DNA of 64,000 nucleotides from NCBI RefSeq assembly GCF_038039215.1, contig NZ_JBBPCL010000001.1, forward strand, positions 1,488,001 through 1,552,000. Reading direction: 5' to 3'. Shown here in pieces: positions 39,795 to 49,728 of the stretch. The notes beneath the pieces are model-generated. The model saw only the letters and a program-made list of their open reading frames with translations, searched no databases and was not told where the DNA came from. Source of the stretch: Pseudonocardia sp. T1-2H (GTDB lineage Bacteria; Actinomycetota; Actinomycetes; Mycobacteriales; Pseudonocardiaceae). Position numbers and translations under genes: made by a program. Within the stretch, counting starts at the first letter, position 1. Each line of letters begins with the position of its first letter.

Positions 39795-41540
39795 CTACCG
39801 GCCCTCGACCGCCTGCTGGGCCGTATCCAGCCACTCCCGCCACGTCGCGGCCTGGCGCTCGGCCTCCTCGGCGCGGCGGGCGTCCCCGGCGGCGCGGGCC
39901 TTCTCCGCCTGCGCCTCGAACTGCGCGACCCGGTCCCGGAACTGCGCGACCCGGGCCTCGGCCTCGGGATCGGTGCGCTTCCACTCCCGGTCCGCGGCGT
40001 CGCGCACCTTCTCCTCGACGGCGCGCAGCCGGGACTCCAGCGGACGGATGTCGTCCCGGGGGACCTTGCCGATGGCCTCCCAGCGCTCCTGGATGTCCCG
40101 AAGCGCGGCCCGGGCGGCGTCCGCGTCCCGGGTGTCGATCTTCTCGGCCTCGTTGAGCAGGGCCTTCTTGGCCTCGGCGTTCGCGGCGAACTCCGAGTCC
40201 CGCTCGGCGAACACGGCGGAGCGACGGGCGAAGAACGCGTCCTGGGCGCTGCGGAAGCGCTGCCAGAGCGAGTCGTCCGCGTCCTTCTGGGCGCGGCCCG
40301 CGGCCTTCCACTCGGTCATCAGGTCCCGGTAGCGGGCCGCCGTCGGGCCCCAGTCCTCGGAATCCGTCAGCGACTCGGCCTCGGCGACCAGCTCCTCCTT
40401 GCGCGTCTTCGCGCCGGCGCGCTGCCGGTCCAGGTCCGCGAAGTGCGAGCCGCGGCGGCGGTTGAACGCCTCGCGGGCCTTGGAGAAGCGCTTCCAGAGG
40501 GCCTCGTCCGTCTTGCGGTCGATTCCCTTGATCGTCCGCCACTCGTCGAGGATGGCCTTGAACCGGTCGCCGGCCTGCTTCCACTGGGTGGACTCGGCGG
40601 CCATCTCCTCGGCCTCGACGGCCAGGGCCTCCTTGCGGGCGACGGCGGCGCTCCGTTGGGCGTCCCGGGCGTGCCGGGCGGCGCCGACGGCCTCCTCGGC
40701 GCGGGCGATCAGCTCGTCCAGCCGGGCCCCGAGCGCGGCGACGTCCCCGACGACGGCGGCCTCGGCCAGCCCGTCCCGCAGGGCGCGGGCGCTGGTGAGG
40801 GCGTGTTTGGGGTCCCCGCTGCCGGTCGCGAGCCGGGCCGCGAGCAGCTCGGCCTCGGTGAGCATGTCGTCGAAGCGGCGGGCGAAGTGCGCCAGCCCCT
40901 CCTCGGGCGTGCCGGCCTGGAACGAGCCGACGACGCGCTCGCCCTCGGTGGCGAAGAGGTAGATCGTGCCGTCCGGCTCGAAGCGGCCCCACCGGGCCGG
41001 GTCCGTGCTCGCGTGCGGCACGGGCGACGGCTCGACGGCGGGCGTCTCCGCGACGGGTGCGGGCGCGGCGGCGGGGGTGGGGCGCGGCCCGGGGGGCGGA
41101 CCCGGGCGGGCGCCACTGGCGGGTGGGCCGGGCCGGGGGATCGACCCGGGGCCGGGGCGGGGCGGGCCCGGACGCGGCGGGGTCGGGCCGGCTCCGGGCG
41201 TACCGGGGCGCGGCGTCGGCCGGTCAGGGCCGGGTGCGACGGGGCCGGAGGCCGCCGGTCCGGGGGTGGGTGCCGCGGGAGCCGGTGGTGCCGCCGGTGG
41301 CGCCACCGGGGCCGGCGGCTCGGGGCTCGGCGAGAGCGTGCTCCCGGCACTCGCCTCGTCGCCGCCCGCCTGCTCGCCGCCCGCCTGCTCGCCGCCCGCC
41401 TGCTCGCCGCCCGCCTGCTCGGCAGCCGCCTGCTCGGTGCTCGCCTGTTCTCTGCGATCGGTGTCCGTGCCGCCGTCCGGGGCCGACTTCACCGGCCCCT
41501 CCGGCTGATCGGTGCGCTCCGGGATCTGCTCGTCCGACAC
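39795..41540 (-). CDS. DUF349 domain protein with repetitive Pro/Ala-rich N-terminus
   Basis: A 581-residue protein. Residues about 1-190 are low-complexity: a run of EQAGG-type pentapeptides then a Pro/Gly/Ala-rich segment. The rest is helical and charged, with several DUF349 repeats ('WKQAGDRFKAILDEWRTIKG', 'WGPTAARYRDLMTEWKAAGR', 'RDIQERWEAIGKVPRDDI'). Probably cytosolic. It matches Rv2731 in position and type. Function unknown; DUF349 proteins are thought of as coiled-coil or nucleic-acid-associated. GTG start (41540). Confidence 0.85.
   Translation of the reverse strand: MSDEQIPERTDQPEGPVKSAPDGGTDTDRREQASTEQAAAEQAGGEQAGGEQAGGEQAGGDEASAGSTLSPSPEPPAPVAPPAAPPAPAAPTPGPAASGPVAPGPDRPTPRPGTPGAGPTPPRPGPPRPGPGSIPRPGPPASGARPGPPPGPRPTPAAAPAPVAETPAVEPSPVPHASTDPARWGRFEPDGTIYLFATEGERVVGSFQAGTPEEGLAHFARRFDDMLTEAELLAARLATGSGDPKHALTSARALRDGLAEAAVVGDVAALGARLDELIARAEEAVGAARHARDAQRSAAVARKEALAVEAEEMAAESTQWKQAGDRFKAILDEWRTIKGIDRKTDEALWKRFSKAREAFNRRRGSHFADLDRQRAGAKTRKEELVAEAESLTDSEDWGPTAARYRDLMTEWKAAGRAQKDADDSLWQRFRSAQDAFFARRSAVFAERDSEFAANAEAKKALLNEAEKIDTRDADAARAALRDIQERWEAIGKVPRDDIRPLESRLRAVEEKVRDAADREWKRTDPEAEARVAQFRDRVAQFEAQAEKARAAGDARRAEEAERQAATWREWLDTAQQAVEGR
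41361..41450. repeat. 15-bp in-frame tandem repeat inside the DUF349 gene
   Basis: Four perfect 15-bp units GCCGCCCGCCTGCTC (41361-41420) and two decayed units (41421-41450), encoding the pentapeptide run EQAGG on the minus strand. Because the unit is a multiple of three, copy number can vary without breaking the frame. Confidence 0.9.
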
Positions 41541-41821
41541 CGTCGTCCTCCCTCGTTCCTGTCCACCGAGGTCCGGTGGACGCCCCACCTGACGGAGGGG
41601 CCGTACGCGTGCCGGCCAGGTCACGACCTGCGACCGCCGGTTCCGGAATTGAAACAGTTCGGCGTGTCACGCGAAACAGTTGCCGCTCGTACGTGCCTCT
41701 CAGCGGCGGATCCTGATCGACGAGTCGCGCCCCCCGGCCCCGGAAGGCGTGATCTGCGCACGCTCCGGGCTCTTCCGTGCGCGGAGCGTGACCGCGCGGT
41801 CGGCGGATAGGATCGGCACCC
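41541..41821. promoter_or_regulatory. divergent intergenic region with direct repeats
   Basis: 281 bases between the divergent DUF349 and LigB-like genes, with no supported gene. It holds the palindrome TTCCGGAA (41641-41648), two direct GAAACAGTT copies at 41651 and 41673 (22-base spacing, two helical turns), and a stem CACGCTCCG/CGGAGCGTG (41759-41790). The direct repeats look like regulator sites; the regulator is unknown. Confidence 0.4.
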
Positions 41822-42538
41822 GTGCTTCCCATGGTCGTCGTGCTGCCACAGCCTCCGCTGCTCGTCCCCGAGCTCGCCACGGGCGCGGCCGCCGAGACGG
41901 AGGAGCTGCGGGCGGCCTGTCGCTCCGCCGCGGCCGGGCTCGCGTCGGTCGCCCCCGAATGGATCGCCGTCGGGTCGGACGCCAGGGGCCGGCGGACCGT
42001 CCGGCCGGAGGCGGTCGGGACGTTCGCCGGGTTCGGCGTCGACGTCAGGGTCCCGCTGGACACCACCGCCCCGGCCGACGGCCCGGATCCCGATCTCGCG
42101 TTGCCCCTGTTGATCGCGGCCTGGGCCGCGGGCACGACCGGCGCACCCGTGCGGATCCGCGGCGAGCTCGTCGCCCCGGACGCCGGCCCGGAGGAGTGCG
42201 CGCGGCTCGGTGCCGACCTGGCCGCGGAGTGCGCGGCGGCGGCCGGACCGGTCGGGCTGCTGATCGTCGGGGACGGGGCCGCGACGCACACCGACAAGGC
42301 GCCCGGCCATCTCGACGAGCGCGCCGGGCCGTTCGACGACGCCGTCGCCAAGGCTCTCGAGTCCGCGGACGCCGCGGCGCTCGCGGCCCTCGACCCGGTC
42401 GTCGCGGCGGAGCTGTGGGCCGCGGGCCGGGCGCCCTGGCAGGTGCTGGCGGGAGCGTGTCCGCAGGGACGGCGCGGCGAGCTGCTGCACTCGTCGGCGC
42501 CGTTCGGCGTGGCCTACCACGTGGCCGTGTGGACGTGA
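41822..42538 (+). CDS. LigB-like class III extradiol dioxygenase superfamily protein
   Basis: A 238-residue Ala-rich protein starting at GTG. The opening '[16 protein letters not shown]' and '[20 protein letters not shown]' are like the class III ring-cleavage dioxygenase fold, and the position before miaA matches Rv2728c. Expected metal ligands of an active dioxygenase are not all obvious, so catalysis is doubtful. Its stop overlaps the miaA start (GTGA). Confidence 0.75.
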   Translation: MLPMVVVLPQPPLLVPELATGAAAETEELRAACRSAAAGLASVAPEWIAVGSDARGRRTVRPEAVGTFAGFGVDVRVPLDTTAPADGPDPDLALPLLIAAWAAGTTGAPVRIRGELVAPDAGPEECARLGADLAAECAAAAGPVGLLIVGDGAATHTDKAPGHLDERAGPFDDAVAKALESADAAALAALDPVVAAELWAAGRAPWQVLAGACPQGRRGELLHSSAPFGVAYHVAVWT

Positions 42539-43434
42539 CCCGGCTCGTCGCCGTCGTCGGCCCGACGGCCACCGGCAAGTCCGATCTCGCGCTCGACCTC
42601 GCCGAGGCCCTCGACGGCGAGATCGTCAACGCGGACGCCATGCAGCTCTACCGCGGGATGGACGTGGGAACCGCGAAGCTGACCGTGCCCGAGCGCCGCG
42701 GGATCCCGCACCACCAGCTCGACGTCCTGGACGTCACCGAGACCGCGTCCGTCGCCGTCTACCAGCGTGAGGCGCGAACGGTGATCGAGCGGCTGCTGGC
42801 CGCGGGCCGCACGCCGGTGCTGGTCGGCGGGTCCGGGCTCTACATCCAGGCGGTCGTCGACGAGCTGGAGTTCCCCGGCACGGACCCGCAGGTCCGGGGG
42901 CGGCTGGAGACCGAGCTGGCCCGGGTCGGCGCGCCGACGCTGCACCGGCGGCTCGCGGAGGTGGACCCGGTGGCCGCCGAGGCCGTGCTGCCGAGCAACG
43001 GGCGCCGGATCGTCCGGGCGCTGGAGGTCGTGGAGCTGACGGGCCGCCCGTTCAGCGCGAACCTGCCCGGGACGCGGCCGCCCCGCTACGACGCCGTCCT
43101 GCTCGGCGTGGACCGAAACACCGCCGAGCTCGACGAGCGGGTGGCGCTGCGGGTGGACCGGATGCTGGCCGACGGGTTGGTCGAGGAGACCCGCGAGCTG
43201 GTCGGACGCGGCCTGCGGGAGGGCCGGACCGCGTCCCGGGCGCTCGGCTACCAGCAGGTCCTGGCCGCGTTCGACGGCGAGTACCCGCTGGAGACCGCCG
43301 CGGAGGAGACCGTCCGTCGCACCCGCCGGTTCGTCCGTCGGCAGCGTTCCTGGTTCCGCCGGGACCGCCGGATCCACTGGCTCGACGGCGCGGAGCCGGA
43401 ACTGTCGGCGCGGGCTCGTAGGCTGGTCGGGTGA
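42535..43434 (+). CDS. miaA: tRNA dimethylallyltransferase MiaA
   Basis: Transfers a dimethylallyl group to A37 of tRNAs reading UNN codons; MiaB then adds the methylthio group. 299 residues from GTG 42535; GTG 42529 would add two. P-loop 'GPTATGKSD' at about 8-16, '[17 protein letters not shown]' the DSxQ-type region, and '[17 protein letters not shown]' and 'ASRALGYQQ' substrate segments. Coupled to the gene before (GTGA) and to dapF after (GTGA). Confidence 0.96.
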   Translation: MTRLVAVVGPTATGKSDLALDLAEALDGEIVNADAMQLYRGMDVGTAKLTVPERRGIPHHQLDVLDVTETASVAVYQREARTVIERLLAAGRTPVLVGGSGLYIQAVVDELEFPGTDPQVRGRLETELARVGAPTLHRRLAEVDPVAAEAVLPSNGRRIVRALEVVELTGRPFSANLPGTRPPRYDAVLLGVDRNTAELDERVALRVDRMLADGLVEETRELVGRGLREGRTASRALGYQQVLAAFDGEYPLETAAEETVRRTRRFVRRQRSWFRRDRRIHWLDGAEPELSARARRLVG

Positions 43435-44276
43435 GTGACGGGATCGCCTTCGCCAAGGGCCACGGGACGCAGAACGACTTCGTCGTGCTGCCGGACGCGC
43501 AGGGTGCGCTCGCGCTGACCCCGCAGCGGGTGGCCGCCCTGTGCGACCGCCACCGCGGCCTGGGCGCGGACGGGGTGCTGCGCGTGGTCCGCTGGTCGGC
43601 GCTCGGCTCCGGGGGCCCGGCGCCCGAGGCCGGCGTCGAGTGGTTCATGGACTACCGCAACGCGGACGGCAGCACCGCGGAGATGTGCGGCAACGGTGTC
43701 CGGGTCTTCGCGCGCTACCTCGAACAGGCCGGCTGGCTGGGCGAGGGACCGCTGCGGATCGGCACCCGCGCCGGGGTCAAGGACGTCACCTTCGCCGACG
43801 GCGAGGTGTCCGTCGAGATGGGGCGCGCGCGGGTCGGGGAGCCGTCCACCGCGCTCGTCGCGGGCCGGGAGTTCGACGGCGTCGCGATCGACGTCGGGAA
43901 CCCGCACCTCGCGTGCGTCACCGACGCGGCCATCCCGGCACTGGACCTCACCTCGCCGCCCCTGCACGACGAGGCGGCGTTCCCGAACGGCGTGAACGTC
44001 GAGTTCGTGTCCCCGATCGGGACGGACGGCGTCGCGATGCGCGTGCACGAGCGCGGCGTGGGGGAGACCCGCTCCTGCGGGACGGGCACCGTCGCGGCCG
44101 TCGTCGCGGCGCTGCGGGCGGCCGGGCGGGAGTCCGGCACCGTGCCCGTGGAGACCCCCGGCGGGCGGCTGCGGGTGACCGTCCGGGACGGAGGCGCCTC
44201 CACCGTGCTGCACGGTCCGGCGGTCCTGGTCGCGCACGGTGAGCTGGATCGGTCCTGGTGGGATGCGCTGCGGTGA
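43431..44276 (+). CDS. dapF: diaminopimelate epimerase
   Basis: Converts L,L- to meso-diaminopimelate for lysine and peptidoglycan synthesis. 281 residues. The two catalytic Cys lie in '[11 protein letters not shown]' (about residue 86) and '[11 protein letters not shown]' (about residue 218). '[11 protein letters not shown]' opens the N-terminal lobe. The GTG start overlaps the miaA stop. hflX begins 65 bases downstream and may be read from the same transcript. Confidence 0.96.
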   Translation: MSDGIAFAKGHGTQNDFVVLPDAQGALALTPQRVAALCDRHRGLGADGVLRVVRWSALGSGGPAPEAGVEWFMDYRNADGSTAEMCGNGVRVFARYLEQAGWLGEGPLRIGTRAGVKDVTFADGEVSVEMGRARVGEPSTALVAGREFDGVAIDVGNPHLACVTDAAIPALDLTSPPLHDEAAFPNGVNVEFVSPIGTDGVAMRVHERGVGETRSCGTGTVAAVVAALRAAGRESGTVPVETPGGRLRVTVRDGGASTVLHGPAVLVAHGELDRSWWDALR

Positions 44277-44341
44277 CGTCGGACAAGGCAGCGCCAATCG
44301 GGCGGACAGGGAACGCGGAACGTGGGACACTGGGTGTCACG

Positions 44342-45876
44342 ATGACTGAAACCCCCCTGAGCACGACCCCGCGAACCACCTCGCCCGGCTTCACCGCCGA
44401 CCCCCGCTTCGACGCTCGGCGTCCCGATCCCTCCCGCGGGGACATGGAGCTGGAGGAGCGCACGTCGCTCCGCCGCGTCGCGGGCCTGTCCACCGAGCTC
44501 ACGGACATCACCGAGGTCGAGTACCGGCAGCTGCGGCTGGAGCGGGTCGTCCTCGTCGGGGTCTGGACGGAGGGCACGTCCGAGCAGGCCAACGCCTCCC
44601 TCGTGGAGCTCGCGCGGCTCGCCGAGACCGCCGGCTCCGAGGTGCTCGACGGCCTCGTGCAGCGGCGAAGCTCGCCGGACCCGGCCACGTTCATCGGCTC
44701 CGGCAAGGTCGAGGAGCTCAAGCTCGCCGTGCAGCAGGCCGAGGCGGACACCGTGATCTGCGACGGCGAACTCTCGCCCGGCCAGCTCCGCCAGCTGGAG
44801 GAGAAGCTCAAGGTCAAGGTGATCGACCGGACCGCGCTGATCCTGGACATCTTCGCCCAGCACGCCCAGTCGCGGGACGGCAAGGCGCAGGTCGAGCTGG
44901 CCCAGCTGTCCTACCTGCTCCCGCGCCTGCGCGGCTGGGGCGAGGCGCTGTCCCGGCAGGTCGGTGGTCGTGCCGCCGGCGGTGTCGGGATCGGTGGCCG
45001 TGGCCCCGGTGAGACGAAGATCGAGCTGGACCGGCGGCGGATCCGCAACCGCATGTCGAAGCTGCGTCGCGAGATCAGCGCGATGTCCCGTGTCCGGGAC
45101 ACCCAGCGCGGCGGCCGCCGGAAGACCGAGATCCCCGGCGTCGCGATCGTCGGGTACACGAACGCGGGCAAGTCCAGCCTGCTCAACGCTCTGACGAACG
45201 CCGGTGTGCTGGTCGAGGACGCGCTGTTCGCGACCCTGGACCCCACCACCCGGCGCGCCGAGACGCCGGACGGGCGGGCCTACACGCTCACCGACACCGT
45301 CGGGTTCGTGCGGCACCTGCCCCACCAGCTCGTCGAGGCGTTCCGGTCGACGCTCGAGGAGTCCGCGCAGGCGGACCTGCTCGTGCACGTCGTGGACGCC
45401 TCGGACCCGCTGCCCGAGGACCAGATCGCCGCCGTCCGCAAGGTCCTGGTGGAGATCGGCGAGGCGCACGGCGGCACCATGCCGTCGGAGCTGCTCGTGG
45501 TGAACAAGGTGGACGTGGCCGGGGACCTGCAGCTCGCGCGGCTGCGGCACCTCCTGCCGGACGCGGTGTTCGTCTCCGCGTACCGGGGGACGGCGTCGAG
45601 CAGCTCAAGGCCCGCCTCGCCGAGCGCCTGCCGCGCCCCGAGGTGGACCTGGAACTGCTCGTCCCCTACACCGAGGGCGGCCTCGTCGCCCGGCTGCACA
45701 CCGAGGCCGAGGTGCTCGAACTCGAGCACGTCGGCGAGGGAACCCGGCTGCACGTGCGCGTGGGGCCGGAGCTCGCCGTGGTCGCGGCGCCATATCTGGT
45801 GGGGGAGGCGCCCCGGTCTGCGGTCGCCATCGCTCCCGCTGTGGACGACGAGCTGCGGCGCGTGGCCCGGCGCTGA
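44342..45876 (+). pseudogene. hflX: GTPase HflX, frameshifted near the C-terminus
   Basis: A ribosome-associated GTPase that rescues stalled ribosomes. The first frame holds the HflX N-terminal domain, the Gly-rich linker ('GGVGIGGRGPGETKIELDRRR' region) and the G domain with G1 'GYTNAGKSS' at 271-279, G3 'DTVGF' and G4 'NKVD'. The frame is lost after 'VFVSAY' at a five-G run (45585-45589). Adding one G restores 'GDGVEQLKARLAERL', and the last 95 residues continue to TGA at 45876. The intact remainder and a conserved gene favour sequencing error. ATG start. Confidence 0.88.
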
Positions 45877-45904
45877 CCTGCGTCCCTCCGTCGAGAAGCC
45901 GCAC

Positions 45905-46950
45905 GTGAACGCACGTCCCGCCGCGCGCGGTGCGGTGGTCACGCTCGTCCTCCTGGTGCTCGGCGTGCTCGGCACCGGATCCGCCTCCGCGGATCCGGTG
46001 AGCCTGTGCACGGTCGAGGACCCGCGGCTGCTCGAGCTGTCCGGGTTGGCCGTCGGGCCGTCGGGTGAGGTGTGGGCGATGGCGGACAGCGGACGCCAGG
46101 TGCGCCTGCAGCGCCTCGACCCGAACACGTGCGCCATCGTCGAGACGCGCACCGCGGACGTCGACCCGCTGGACGCGGAGGACCTCGCCCTGGGCCCGGA
46201 CGGCACGTTCTGGGTCGCGGACACGGGGGACAACACCCGCCGCCGGGAGACGGTCGCGCTGATCGCGGTGCCACCTCGCGGGGAGGCGCGGCTGCACCGG
46301 CTGACGTATCCCGACGGGGCGCACGACGCCGAGGCGGTGCTCGTCGGGGCGGACGGCGTGCCCGTGATCATCACCAAGGAGGTGCTCGGCTCCGCCGGGG
46401 TGTACCGCCCGGCCGGGCCTCTCGCCGAACCCGGGCCGACGCCGCTGACCAGGGTCGGAACGGTCGTGCTCCCACGGTCGGACTCCTCCGGCGGCCCCGT
46501 CGGGGACCTCGGCTCGTACACGGTCACCGGCGGCGCGACCAGTGCGGACGGCTCGGTCGTCGCCCTGCGGACCTACACCGACGCCTGGCTCTACCGGATG
46601 CCCCGGGGATCCGCGGACGTCGTCGCCGCGCTGGACGGGGTGCCGACGAGGGTCCCGCTGCCGGACGAGCCCCAGGGCGAGGCGCTGGCGTTCCTGCCCG
46701 ACGGCACGCTGCTCTCCGGATCGGAGACGCGGGGGCTCGGCGAGGGGAAGCCCGGGCGGTTCCGGGGGCCGCGGCGCTCGCCCTCGCCGCCCCCGCGGCG
46801 TCGGCCACGGGGCCGGCGGCGCCGGCGGTCGTGGTCCCGCCCGAACGCGCGCCGGAGTGGCGGCCGGCGGTGATCGGCGGCGCGATCGCGGTCGGGCTGC
46901 TCGCGCTCGGGGCCGCCGCGATGGCGCTGCACGGCCACCGTCGCCGTTGA
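45905..46950 (+). CDS. secreted beta-propeller-like protein with C-terminal membrane anchor (frameshift)
   Basis: A protein of about 348 residues, GTG start. It has a signal peptide (residues about 8-30, ending 'GSASA'), then a repeated-strand domain with 'SGLAVGPSGEVWAMADSG' and 'EDLALGPDGTFWVADTGDNTRR', typical of propeller or NHL-like proteins. The first frame runs Arg-rich to 46873. A one-G insertion at the five-G run 46764-46768 gives an Ala/Pro linker, a membrane helix ('AVIGGAIAVGLLALGAAAMAL') and 'RRR', ending at 46950. That is a far better C-terminus. Rv2721c occupies the same place by lexA. Function unknown. Confidence 0.7.
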
Positions 46951-47089
46951 TCGCTCTCGTCGTCCGGGCCGGGGCCTCCCGTGTGACGTCCGCGTTACCG
47001 ATGAGCCGGACGTGATCGTGTCCGGGCCCTCGCCGCCTAGTGTTCCTCCGAGGGCCGAACGGGGTCGAGGAGCGGGAAGGGGTGCCGAG

Positions 47090-47923
47090 GTGCCGATCGT
47101 GGCCGCCTACGAGGACACGCCCGGCGGGCACGACGCGCTCGTCCTCGGCGCCCAGCTGGCTCGCCTCACCGGGCTCACCGCCGTCGTCGCCACGGTCTAC
47201 CCGACCGACGGGATCGGGCTCTCGGCGATCGCCCGGGACCCGCGCTGGCGGGAGAAGGCCGAGGCGGTGGCGCGGGAGCGCTTCGGTCGCGCCCGAGCGG
47301 TGATCGACCGCGAGTGGGACTCGGCCGAGATGGAGTTCACCCCGCTGGGCCCCGGCCCGGCCGCACCCGCGCTGGTCGACCACGCCGACGACGTCGGGGC
47401 CGCGGTCCTGGTGGTCGGTTCGACGGCCGGCGGTCTCGTCGGCCGCCTCGCGCCGGGCAAGACGGTGCAGCGGCTGCTCCCGATGGCCCGCTGCCCGATC
47501 GCGATCGCCCCGCGTGGCTACCGGCACTTCGCCGAGAAGCGGATCTCCAGCATCGGGGTGGCCTACGACGGGACCGCCGAGTCCGACCAGGCCATCGTCG
47601 TGGCGGTGCACCTGGCGAGCCGGACCGGCGCGGCGCTCCGGTTCGTCGTGGTCGCGACGGATCCGGGCGCGGTGCACGAGGCCAAGAAGACGGCGCAGAA
47701 GGGTGTGTCCCGGGTCCCCGCCGAGATCGACACACTCGTCGACGTCGTGATCGGCCGCCACGTCGCCCACACCCTGGCGGACCTGCCGGAGCGGACGGAC
47801 CTGCTCGTCGTCGGTTCCCGCGGGTACCGGTTCATGCGACGGCTGCTGCTCGGGAGCGTGACCGGGTCGCTGGTGCGCAGCGCCCGCTACCCCGTCGTGG
47901 TCGTCCCGATTCCGGAGCCGTGA
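47090..47923 (+). CDS. universal stress protein, tandem UspA domains
   Basis: A 277-residue cytosolic protein with two USP domains. Domain 1 (about 1-140) ends with 'GAAVLVVGSTAGGLVGRL' and 'CPIAIAPRGY'; domain 2 (about 145-277) has 'GVAYDGTAESDQAIVVAVHLA' and the ATP-binding 'GSRGYRFMRRLLLGSVTGSLVRSARYPVVVVP'. The second carries the G-2x-G-9x-GS/T type motif, so it may bind ATP. GTG start after GGAAGGGG. It converges with lexA, 28 bases apart. Confidence 0.88.
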   Translation: MPIVAAYEDTPGGHDALVLGAQLARLTGLTAVVATVYPTDGIGLSAIARDPRWREKAEAVARERFGRARAVIDREWDSAEMEFTPLGPGPAAPALVDHADDVGAAVLVVGSTAGGLVGRLAPGKTVQRLLPMARCPIAIAPRGYRHFAEKRISSIGVAYDGTAESDQAIVVAVHLASRTGAALRFVVVATDPGAVHEAKKTAQKGVSRVPAEIDTLVDVVIGRHVAHTLADLPERTDLLVVGSRGYRFMRRLLLGSVTGSLVRSARYPVVVVPIPEP

Positions 47924-47951
47924 CCGGCCCCGGGGCGCGCGAAGACCGACC

Positions 47952-48722
47952 TCAGAGCCGGCGCAGGACCGCGACGACGCGGCCGAGGATGCTGGCCTCG
48001 TCGCCGGGGATGGGCTCGTACGCGGAGTTGGCCGGCATCAGCCAGACGTGCCCGTCGCGCCGCTTCAGGGTCTTCACCGTGGCCTCGCCGTCGATCATCG
48101 CGGCCACGATCTCACCTTGTTCGGCGACCGGCTGCTGACGCACGACCACCCAGTCCCCGTCCGTGATGGCGGCCTCGATCATCGAGTCCCCCTTCACGTT
48201 CAGCAGGAACAGCTCGCCCTCGCCGACGATCTCGCGGGGGAGCGGGAACACGTTCTCCACGGCCTGCTCGGCGAGGATGGGGCCACCGGCGGCGATGTTG
48301 CCGAGCAGCGGCACGTAGGCCGGCGACGGGCGCTCGGAGCGCATCGCGACGTCCGCCTCGGTGCCCGTGCCGGAATCGACGTCGGCGAGGTCCTCGGGGC
48401 TGCGGACGTCCACGGCGCGGGTCCGGTTGGGATCACGCCGCAGGTAGCCCTTCCGCTCGAGGGTGCGCAGCTGGTGATGCACCGAGGAGGTGGACGTGAG
48501 GCCGACGGCGTCGCCGATCTCGCGCACGCTGGGCGGGTAGCCGAAACGGTCCACCCAGTCCTTGATCACCTCGAGCACCTTGCGCTGCCGGGGGGTGAGG
48601 CCCACCGGATCCGCGGGGGGATCGGGGAAGGCGCGCACCTGCCCGGGCTTCGCTCCGGCACCGACGCCACCGGCCCGACCGTTCCCCGGGCCCGCGCCGC
48701 TGCCGGACTCGTCCCGTGCCAT
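47952..48722 (-). CDS. lexA: SOS repressor LexA
   Basis: A 256-residue repressor. An extra 40-residue Gly/Ala-rich N-terminus precedes the winged helix ('[25 protein letters not shown]' in parts, residues about 42-105). The S24-type domain has the Ala-Gly self-cleavage site in 'NIAAGGP', catalytic Ser180 in 'GDSMIEA' and Lys217 in 'ATVKTL'. Active RecA filaments trigger cleavage. SOS-like boxes in the 328-base gap to the LysM gene suggest autoregulation. ATG start at 48722. Confidence 0.97.
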   Translation of the reverse strand: MARDESGSGAGPGNGRAGGVGAGAKPGQVRAFPDPPADPVGLTPRQRKVLEVIKDWVDRFGYPPSVREIGDAVGLTSTSSVHHQLRTLERKGYLRRDPNRTRAVDVRSPEDLADVDSGTGTEADVAMRSERPSPAYVPLLGNIAAGGPILAEQAVENVFPLPREIVGEGELFLLNVKGDSMIEAAITDGDWVVVRQQPVAEQGEIVAAMIDGEATVKTLKRRDGHVWLMPANSAYEPIPGDEASILGRVVAVLRRL

Positions 48723-48898
48723 CTGCCCTGCCGCCTCCTTCGTCTGCGTCCCGGCCCTCGTGCCCGGCCGGCTCTTCCCGGCCCCGGACCGCGGCCCGGG
48801 CCTCCTGCCGGCCGACCGGGTGCCGCGCCTTCGGCGCGGCACCTCGCCGTCGCCGGCCGGAGCATCGTGACAGACCGTAGCCCGTTCCGGCCGGTTCG

Positions 48899-48914
48899 CC
48901 AAACACATGTTCGA
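48899..48914. promoter_or_regulatory. SOS-like box proximal to lexA
   Basis: CCAAAC-ACAT-GTTCGA: the right half matches the SOS consensus exactly, the left half has two mismatches. It lies 177 bases upstream of the lexA start, in the lexA-LysM divergent region, and would allow weak LexA autoregulation. Confidence 0.6.
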
Positions 48915-48990
48915 ACGACACCCGAGATTTTTCGGCGCGGATCGTCGTGTCCGGAGCGACGGGGTGGTACAACATCGCACAGACGTTCGA

Positions 48991-49006
48991 TCGAACACAT
49001 GTGCGA
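48991..49006. promoter_or_regulatory. SOS box of the LysM gene
   Basis: TCGAAC-ACAT-GTGCGA, one mismatch from the TCGAAC-N4-GTTCGA consensus. It lies 18 bases past a TACAAC (48968-48973) that could be the -10, and 45 bases before the ATG, a good place for repression. Confidence 0.75.
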
Positions 49007-49050
49007 GATCCGGCCGATGAGCGGCGCGGACGAGGACGGGAGACGCGGAG

Positions 49051-49608
49051 ATGGCACCCAGCGCGGTGGCGGAGCGGCAGGACCCGACGACCCGGCGGGC
49101 GGTGCCCGGACGGGAGCCGGCGGTCGGCGCCCTCGCGCCGGTGATCCCGTTGCGCCGCGGTCCCCGTGCCGTTCCCGCTCCCGCCGGTTCGCCCACGCCG
49201 CCACGGGTCCCGGGACGCACGAGGCCGTCGCCGGTCCGCCGGGGCGGCACCCGGGAGCGGGTCGTGAGGCCCGGCGTGGCGCGGGCGCGGGCCCGCCGGC
49301 GCCCGGTCGGCGAGGCTCGCCACCGGCTGCGTCGCCTCGTCGCCGGGCTCGCCGTGACGCTCGCCTCGACCGCGGCGGTGGTCGGCCTCGGCCTGATCGC
49401 GGACGCCGCAGGCGCCGCCGCGGCCCGGTCGACCGTGCCCGACGGGACGCGGCTCGTCGTCACCGGTCCCTCGGACACGGCCTGGGACGTCGCGCGGCGC
49501 GTGGCCCCCGAGGCGGACACGGCCGCCGTCGTGGAGCGCATCCTCGCGGACAACGGCCTCACCTCGGTCGCCCTGGAGCCCGGCCGGACCCTGCGCGTCC
49601 CGGCCTGA
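49051..49608 (+). CDS. LysM-domain membrane protein, SOS-associated (Rv2719c-like)
   Basis: A 185-residue protein. Residues 1-95 are Arg/Pro-rich and cytoplasmic. A membrane helix at about 98-122 ('[19 protein letters not shown]') leads to an extracytoplasmic LysM-like domain ('[27 protein letters not shown]', about 135-185) that should bind peptidoglycan. Its divergent position next to lexA, with an SOS box, matches mycobacterial Rv2719c, which is linked to halting division after DNA damage. ATG start after GGGAGACGCGGAG. Confidence 0.85.
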   Translation: MAPSAVAERQDPTTRRAVPGREPAVGALAPVIPLRRGPRAVPAPAGSPTPPRVPGRTRPSPVRRGGTRERVVRPGVARARARRRPVGEARHRLRRLVAGLAVTLASTAAVVGLGLIADAAGAAAARSTVPDGTRLVVTGPSDTAWDVARRVAPEADTAAVVERILADNGLTSVALEPGRTLRVPA

Positions 49609-49637
49609 CCGACGCCCGGACGCGCGATCCACGGTTC

Positions 49638-49660
49638 TTGTCGGGGGTCGCTGATAGACC
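49638..49660 (+). promoter_or_regulatory. PafBC-like promoter upstream of the LysM duplicate
   Basis: TTGTCGGGG, 8 bases, then TAGACC: the same arrangement as at recA, with the last base of TANNNT changed to C. Just after it, TCGCACAGGCGTTCGA (49661-49676) equals 15 of 16 bases after the -10 of the upstream LysM gene, but the SOS box is not kept. Confidence 0.55.
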
Positions 49661-49728
49661 TCGCACAGGCGTTCGAGGACGCCCGGGCATCGGTCCGGGC
49701 GCGGTCGAACCGCCGCGGGGAGGTCGTC

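Noticed and set aside
41361..41450. CRISPR-like array
   Set aside because: Units are 15 bp, contiguous with no spacers, and encode an in-frame peptide repeat.
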